Part shown: positions 6,001-7,826 of the stretch, piece after piece
How the letters are laid out: each line of letters begins with the position of its first letter
How positions within the stretch are numbered: position 1 is the first letter of the stretch
NCBI GenBank assembly: GCA_011772595.1
Contig: WVZH01000443.1
Location: 355-8,180, forward strand
Direction: 5' to 3'
From: Anaerolineales bacterium
GTDB taxonomy: Bacteria; Chloroflexota; Anaerolineae; Anaerolineales; E44-bin32
DNA length: 7,826 nucleotides
The notes under the pieces: generated by a model
The model's input: only the letters and a program-made list of their open reading frames with translations
The model's database searches: none
What the model was told of the DNA's origin: nothing
Translations under genes and position numbers: made by a program

Positions 6001-7826
6001 ATACCAATCACGGGCAAGGGGGCGACGGCGATTCTCAATTTGTTCCTACTAGGGTAACAGGGAAGATTGGTTATGGACAGGACTTCGCCATAACGCCCGA
6101 CAGCAATTCGAATGGAGCTGACGAAGGGCAATTAATTGATGTAGGGGATACGGTCAGCGATCCAGAACTGGATATTACTGGGAATCAAATTACATTAGAA
6201 GCGTGGATACAGCATAATATCACCCCCCAGAATGGAGCATTTTATGGCATTTTGAATCATAAGGGATATTATGATGGTTACCGTCTCATTATTCCGCAGA
6301 ACGAAAACAAAATCAGTTTTCAGCTTCCAGGGCAAACCCGTAACCTTGTGAGTGCGACAACGGTTTCGACTGGCAGTTGGCATCATGTCGTTGCGACCTA
6401 TGACGGCTCTAAGATGAGGATTTATATAGATGGCGTAAAGGACACCATTGAGCTGGATAAGACAGACGATATCCTTTCAGTGACAGGGGCTGATGATGCG
6501 GTGTGGATTGGACATGGCGATCAGCCAAAGGACAAGGCTTGGAGCTATCCATGGGAGGGTCAAATCGACGAGGTCCGCATCTCCGACGTCGCCCGCTCGG
6601 CCTGCTGGATCGAAACCCAGCACAACAACATGAGCTCGCCCTCGACGTTCTACACGTTGGGCACCGGGCAGCCCACGGCGGTGAAGCTCTTCAGCTTCAC
6701 GGCCACCGGCAACGGAAGCGCGGTCAGGGTCTCCTGGGAGACGGCCCAGGAGATCAACAACCTCGGCTTCAACCTCTACCGGAGCACCGAGAAGAATGGC
6801 TCGTATCAGAAGCTCAATAGCTCCCTCATCCCGGGGCTCCTCTACTCGGTCACGGGGAAGAAGTACACCTATGATGACGCCAATGTCACCAAGGGCACGC
6901 TCTACTACTACAAGCTGGAGGATATCGACACCGCCGGCCGCCACACGTGGCACGGCCCCGTCTGCGTCGACTGGGACGGCGACGGCATACCCGATGACTG
7001 GGAGATCGCCCACGGGCTCGATCCTCTCTTCAACGACGGCCACTTCGATTACGACAACGACGGGCTCACCAACTTCGAGGAGTACCTCCGCGGCACCGAC
7101 CCCTTCAACCCCGATACCGACGGCGACGGCATACCCGACGGCCAGGAGGCCGGGAAGCTCCCGACCACACCCGGCGGGGCTGCAACGGGCGACGGGATAA
7201 CCGTGGTCTCCCGGGACGAGACGGGCATGGTGCTCGAGCTTGTGACCTCCAGGTTTGAGGCAATGGATAGAGAAGTCAATGGCACCACGTATCAACGGCT
7301 CACCATCCCGGGCTACACCCACGGCCTCACCGAAAAGGTTGGGCATCCAGAGCTCCCCATCAAGGGCTACTGGGTCGACCTGCCCCAGGGGATGGGGTTT
7401 GAGCTCGTGGTCGAGAAGGTGGAGACCGAGGCCTCATCCGGGTACCTCGTCTACCCCGTGCCCCAAAAGATCGCCCTGGATGATGAGGTCATCGAGGAGT
7501 TCACCATTGACCACGGTGCCTATGGCCTGAACGATTTCACCCCCGACGAGAGGGTCCAAAGGGGAACGGTTGCCTACCTCAGGGACCAGAAGAAGGCCCA
7601 GGTGCTGTTCTCGCCCCTCTCGTTCAACCCACAATCGGGCGAGCTACAGGTTCATACGCTCATCCGGGTACGGGTGAGCTACGTCCCGGATCAAGAATTC
7701 GGGATGCAGCAGTTTATAACTGCCCCCTTCGGGCTTGCGGCGGTCGACCCCGACTGGCCCCCCCCGGGCTCTGAACACTACAAGATCACCACGACCGGGG
7801 AGGGCATCTACCGGATCACTGCCGGC
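3..7826 (+). CDS. Giant multidomain LamG/DUF2341 repeat protein with C25 (gingipain-type) propeptide region; partial at both ends
   Basis: Reading codon by codon from base 3, I met no stop in 2608 codons, and the two other plus frames close quickly near the start (stops at 38 and 46). Domains in order: end of a fibronectin-III-like domain (residues 1-20), unclassified beta-rich region and beta-helix with a choice-of-anchor-Q-like end (34-432), five DUF2341-LamG modules (434-2220), fibronectin-III-like sandwich (2225-2320), calcium-binding DxDxDG loops (2322-2383), C25-propeptide-like region (2399-2563) and a linker with GIYRI (2601-2605). No membrane segment is visible, and Cys is rare and regularly placed, as expected for an exported protein. 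The signal peptide and any anchor would be outside. Inferred role: secreted adhesin-protease, with LamG modules binding a surface or glycan and a C25 peptidase domain following. It could instead be a non-catalytic C25-like structural protein. The frame is near certain; the function is inferred from family resemblance only. Confidence 0.96.
102..608 (+). other. Unclassified beta-rich domain preceding the beta-helix
   Basis: Residues about 34-202 alternate short hydrophobic beta strands with Gly/Thr/Ser turns. An early part contains GTASITIGETTVTF and PGDVLVLGG, which looks like a small beta-barrel or sandwich. A second part (from residue 118) has AFNDIQTWE, GDLV, VAYKDGVF and LLTVAPGQRHNGRAGTG, which reads like the opening turns and cap of a parallel beta-helix. 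I do not recognise a named family for the first part. It has no Cys and no recognisable catalytic motif. Probably structural or binding; function unknown. Confidence 0.45.
609..1298 (+). other. Right-handed parallel beta-helix with choice-of-anchor-Q-like C-terminal segment
   Basis: Residues about 203-432. Successive rungs of about 20-25 residues are visible: RMEWLEIRNYF, TFLSHLIIHDYTSNG, ATIRNCIIYNGDTGI, TLQNVTIYNMTGTGV and LIVNNTISVGSG. Repeated Asn and aliphatic positions are typical of pectate-lyase-like helices. The segment ends with HNALDTGID (391-399), ETRPTG and WDIGADEY (420-427). That ending matches the characteristic end of proteins called choice-of-anchor Q, in which a similar beta-helix is followed by varying anchors or extra domains. 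Here it runs directly into DUF2341 module 1 after only a few residues. Enzyme activity is not evident, and a surface-binding role is as likely as polysaccharide cleavage. One Cys (residue 274) lies inside a rung. Confidence 0.7.
1302..2348 (+). repeat. Module 1 of 5: DUF2341 (1302-1673) + LamG/ConA-like domain (1674-2348)
   Basis: Residues 434-782. DUF2341 opens with YRKQITIDHTKLGSSCSSDL and shows the family landmarks NFPVLISI, GYDIIFR, HEVEKYDG, LVAWVNIPTL, TVIYMDYGN and GVWHL. The LamG half follows (PF13385 type): YAFNGTDGQVDMGD, FTVEIWI, EWIHFVGVLDR, ADIYKNGQF and FDELRISSV, a jelly-roll with the usual final strand. It ends with the conserved ACWIETAYNNQSSPETFY tail. Only two Cys are present (residues 449 and 756). 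In this copy the last strand is followed by VPRSACWIE where the sisters have VAR. LamG folds commonly bind carbohydrates or proteins, sometimes through calcium; no ligand can be assigned here. Confidence 0.9.
2349..3392 (+). repeat. Module 2 of 5: DUF2341 (2349-2720) + LamG/ConA-like domain (2721-3392)
   Basis: Residues 783-1130, a period of 348 residues after module 1. DUF2341 opens with YRKPITVDHTKVG, then DFPMLVSIQND, GYDIIFTAVDG, FHEVEKYDG, AWVNIPTL, MHYGN and GVWHLKEDPSGTAPQ. In the LamG half: IDFDGGDDYIQAPD, ITISAWIYAD, WIHVAVTFDDP, KFYFNGTPDAS and GRIDEVRISNV, then DACWIETAYNN. Two Cys (798 and 1104). This LamG core is the most canonical and looks the most GC-rich of the five. At the nucleotide level the DUF2341 part is very close to modules 1 and 3, and it shares a 49-base exact match with module 5. 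Confidence 0.9.
3393..4484 (+). repeat. Module 3 of 5: DUF2341 (3393-3764) + LamG/ConA-like domain (3765-4484)
   Basis: Residues 1131-1494. DUF2341 has YRKQIKIDHTKVGASC, DFPMLVSIQND, GYDIIFRASDG, HEVEKYDGSSG, AWVKVPTL, MYYGN and GVWHLKEDPSGTAPQ; its entry into LamG is nearly the same as in module 2. LamG landmarks are LDFDAGDDISMGD, FTIETWIRLD, LWHHVVAVADRDG, IYFDGQL and LDEVRISSV, then RPACWIE. The core (about 3985-4320) is AT-richer than its flanks and rich in Asn, Ser and Thr. The end differs from the other modules: the SSPSTFY linker is replaced by a longer stretch with NQKYPNKAQDAGNG and FLEVGNQEDLRC, which adds a third Cys (residue 1491) just before module 4. Confidence 0.88.
4485..5585 (+). 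repeat. Module 4 of 5: DUF2341 (4485-4862) + LamG/ConA-like domain (4863-5585)
   Basis: Residues 1495-1861, the longest repeat period (367) and the most divergent DUF2341. It has YRKEITIDHNQVDSSC, NFPVLINIQDDDDL, GHDIVFRAADG, HEVEKYESSATGATLVAWV, MYYGNSCIEY and GVWHLKEELPG. The copy carries an extra residue in the ESSATGA turn and an extra Cys (1598) after YYGNS. The LamG half has FDGADDYVEVPHSS, ITISFWVNPD, WQHITFVREVS, LYVNGGG and LDELRISNV, then SACWIETEFNN. Its core includes a Trp- and His-rich loop (HWRWYHHNES, near 5208-5237) not seen in the other copies. The module ends in a run of eight G (5564-5571) where the sisters have GVGVE- or AVGVE-like codons. Confidence 0.88.
5586..6662 (+). 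repeat. Module 5 of 5: DUF2341 (5586-5951) + LamG/ConA-like domain (5952-6662)
   Basis: Residues 1862-2220. DUF2341 starts YRKQITIDHTKVACTSDI, two residues shorter than the sisters at the GSSCSSDL position but keeping the Cys (1875). It continues NFPMLVSIQNEPDL, GYDIIFRDSDG, HEVEEYDG, AWVKIPTL, MHYGN and GVWHLKES. LamG landmarks are LIDVGDT, ITLEAWIQHN, WHHVVATYDGSKMRIYIDG, VWIGHGDQ and QIDEVRISDV, then SACWIETQHNN (Cys 2201). The core measures about 44% GC (6121-6420, hand count of 300 bases), clearly lower than the flanks. The tail leads through TLGTGQP directly into the C-terminal domains, so this is the last copy of the array. Confidence 0.9.
6675..6965 (+). other. Fibronectin-III-like beta-sandwich domain
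   Basis: Residues about 2225-2321: TAVKLFSFTATGNGSAVRVSWETAQEINNLGFNLYRSTEKNG is seen in sequence (residues 2225-2265), then KKYTYDDANVTKGTLYYYKLEDIDTAGR. The alternating strands, the SWET turn, GFNLYRS and YYYKLEDIDT are characteristic of the fibronectin-III-like domain that often precedes C-terminal modules in large secreted bacterial proteins. It probably acts as a rigid spacer between the binding modules and the calcium-loop and protease region. A single Cys (2321) lies at the exit. Codons change here to a GC-rich style (GTC, CTC, ATC, GGC) unlike the LamG cores. Confidence 0.65.
6966..7151 (+). other. Calcium-binding thrombospondin-3-like repeats (DxDxDG loops)
   Basis: Residues about 2322-2383 contain three acidic loops: DWDGDGIPDDWE (2323-2334), DYDNDGLTNFEEY (2349-2361) and DTDGDGIPDGQE (2371-2382), separated by HGLDPLFNDG and GTDPFNPDTDG. 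This spacing is that of bacterial TSP type-3 repeats, where Asp/Asn side chains of each loop bind calcium and stiffen the chain. All key acidic residues are present, so binding is expected. The block sits between the fibronectin-like domain and the propeptide-like region and likely acts as a calcium-dependent hinge or spacer. GC content is about 64% over 6961-7140 (hand count). Confidence 0.85.
7197..7690 (+). other. C25 (gingipain)-type propeptide-like region
   Basis: Residues about 2399-2563. It begins with GITVVSRDETGMVLELVTSRFE, goes on to YQRLTIPGYTHGLTEKVGHPELPIKGYWVDLPQG (2434-2460 region), and ends with the strands VLFSPLSFNPQSGELQV and IRVRVSYV. The GxPxLP signature, followed by a strand and a Pro/Gly turn, and the final 'NP.SGEL' and 'v.V.y' strands match propeptides of the C25 cysteine peptidase family (gingipain R/K type). 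In gingipains the propeptide inhibits and helps fold the protease and is then cut away. Here it is internal, more than 2390 residues into the chain, so its removal would separate the repeats from the protease unless the two parts stay associated. A database search could still assign it to another secreted-protein domain, but I consider the resemblance good. Confidence 0.7.
7691..7826 (+). other. Linker and entry to a predicted C25 peptidase domain (cut by window end)
   Basis: Residues about 2564-2608. After the propeptide-like strands there is a Pro-rich stretch (DPDWPPPG, including an 8-C run at 7758-7765), then EHYKITTTGEGIYRITAG up to the last base. A 'YKI...-GIYRI' segment commonly marks the first strand of the immunoglobulin-like/caspase-like part of C25 peptidases and their relatives. 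The catalytic His-Cys dyad would lie several hundred bases downstream and is not visible, so activity cannot be judged. Confidence 0.55.

Noticed and set aside
1674..6560. Diversity-generating retroelement acting on the LamG cores
   Set aside because: Core differences are spread over all bases and include length changes, not adenine-specific substitutions, and no reverse transcriptase or template repeat is in the window.
1302..6662. CRISPR array or insertion-sequence repeats
   Set aside because: The repeat unit is over 1 kb, keeps the reading frame throughout and encodes protein domains. No short regular repeats with spacers, no terminal inverted repeats and no transposase are present.
6796..7200. 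Plus-strand open frame of 134 codons in another frame
   Set aside because: Ser/Thr/Pro/Arg-rich out-of-frame translation of the calcium-loop region; no domain, and it overlaps strongly supported coding sequence.
6477..7346. Minus-strand open frame of 289 codons
   Set aside because: It lies opposite the GC-rich C-terminal domains, where a lack of A/T in third positions removes antisense stops. Its translation is Val/Gly/Glu/Arg-rich without a recognisable domain, while the plus frame gives clear fibronectin-like, calcium-loop and propeptide motifs.
3..7826. tRNA, rRNA, riboswitch, promoter or terminator signals
   Set aside because: The entire window is coding. I saw no convincing RNA gene, and no hairpin with a T-run that would make sense inside this frame.

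Overview
The whole window lies inside one gene. A single plus-strand reading frame, with codons starting at positions 3, 6, 9 and so on, runs from base 3 to base 7826 without a stop. That is 2608 codons, open at both ends, so start codon, signal peptide, promoter, stop and terminator are all outside the window. Residue n of the visible protein begins at base 3n. I see no second gene, RNA gene, mobile element or CRISPR array.

The protein is a giant, modular, probably secreted or surface-exposed protein. In order it has: (1) the last strands of a fibronectin-III-like domain (3-62); (2) a beta-rich domain of no recognised family followed by a right-handed beta-helix, ending in a 'choice-of-anchor Q'-like segment with the signature DIGADE (about 102-1298); (3) five tandem modules of about 350-367 residues, each a DUF2341 domain joined to a LamG/concanavalin-A-like domain (1302-6662); (4) a fibronectin-III-like beta sandwich (about 6675-6965); (5) calcium-binding, thrombospondin-3-like DxDxDG loops (6966-7151); (6) a region resembling the gingipain (C25 peptidase) propeptide (7197-7690), and a linker ending in a GIYRI motif that usually lies just before the C25 caspase-like catalytic domain. 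The protease domain itself would lie downstream and is not seen here.

The likely job, by inference from domain families, is binding of a surface or glycan by the repeated LamG modules, carried on the same chain as a C25-type cysteine protease. Substrate and partners cannot be read from the sequence.

The most interesting feature is how the repeats are built. DUF2341 and the last ~35 residues of each LamG are very similar between modules, in places identical at the nucleotide level (a 49-base exact match links modules 2 and 5). The LamG cores between them are strongly diverged and more AT-rich. Different segments of a module are closest to different sister modules, which suggests shuffling or gene conversion.

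Organism: mixed composition (about 44% GC in one LamG core, about 64% near the C terminus, by hand count), frequent AGG/AGA/ATA codons, and this domain set fit an environmental, probably Gram-negative anaerobic or candidate-phylum bacterium. An archaeon is not excluded, and I cannot name a lineage.
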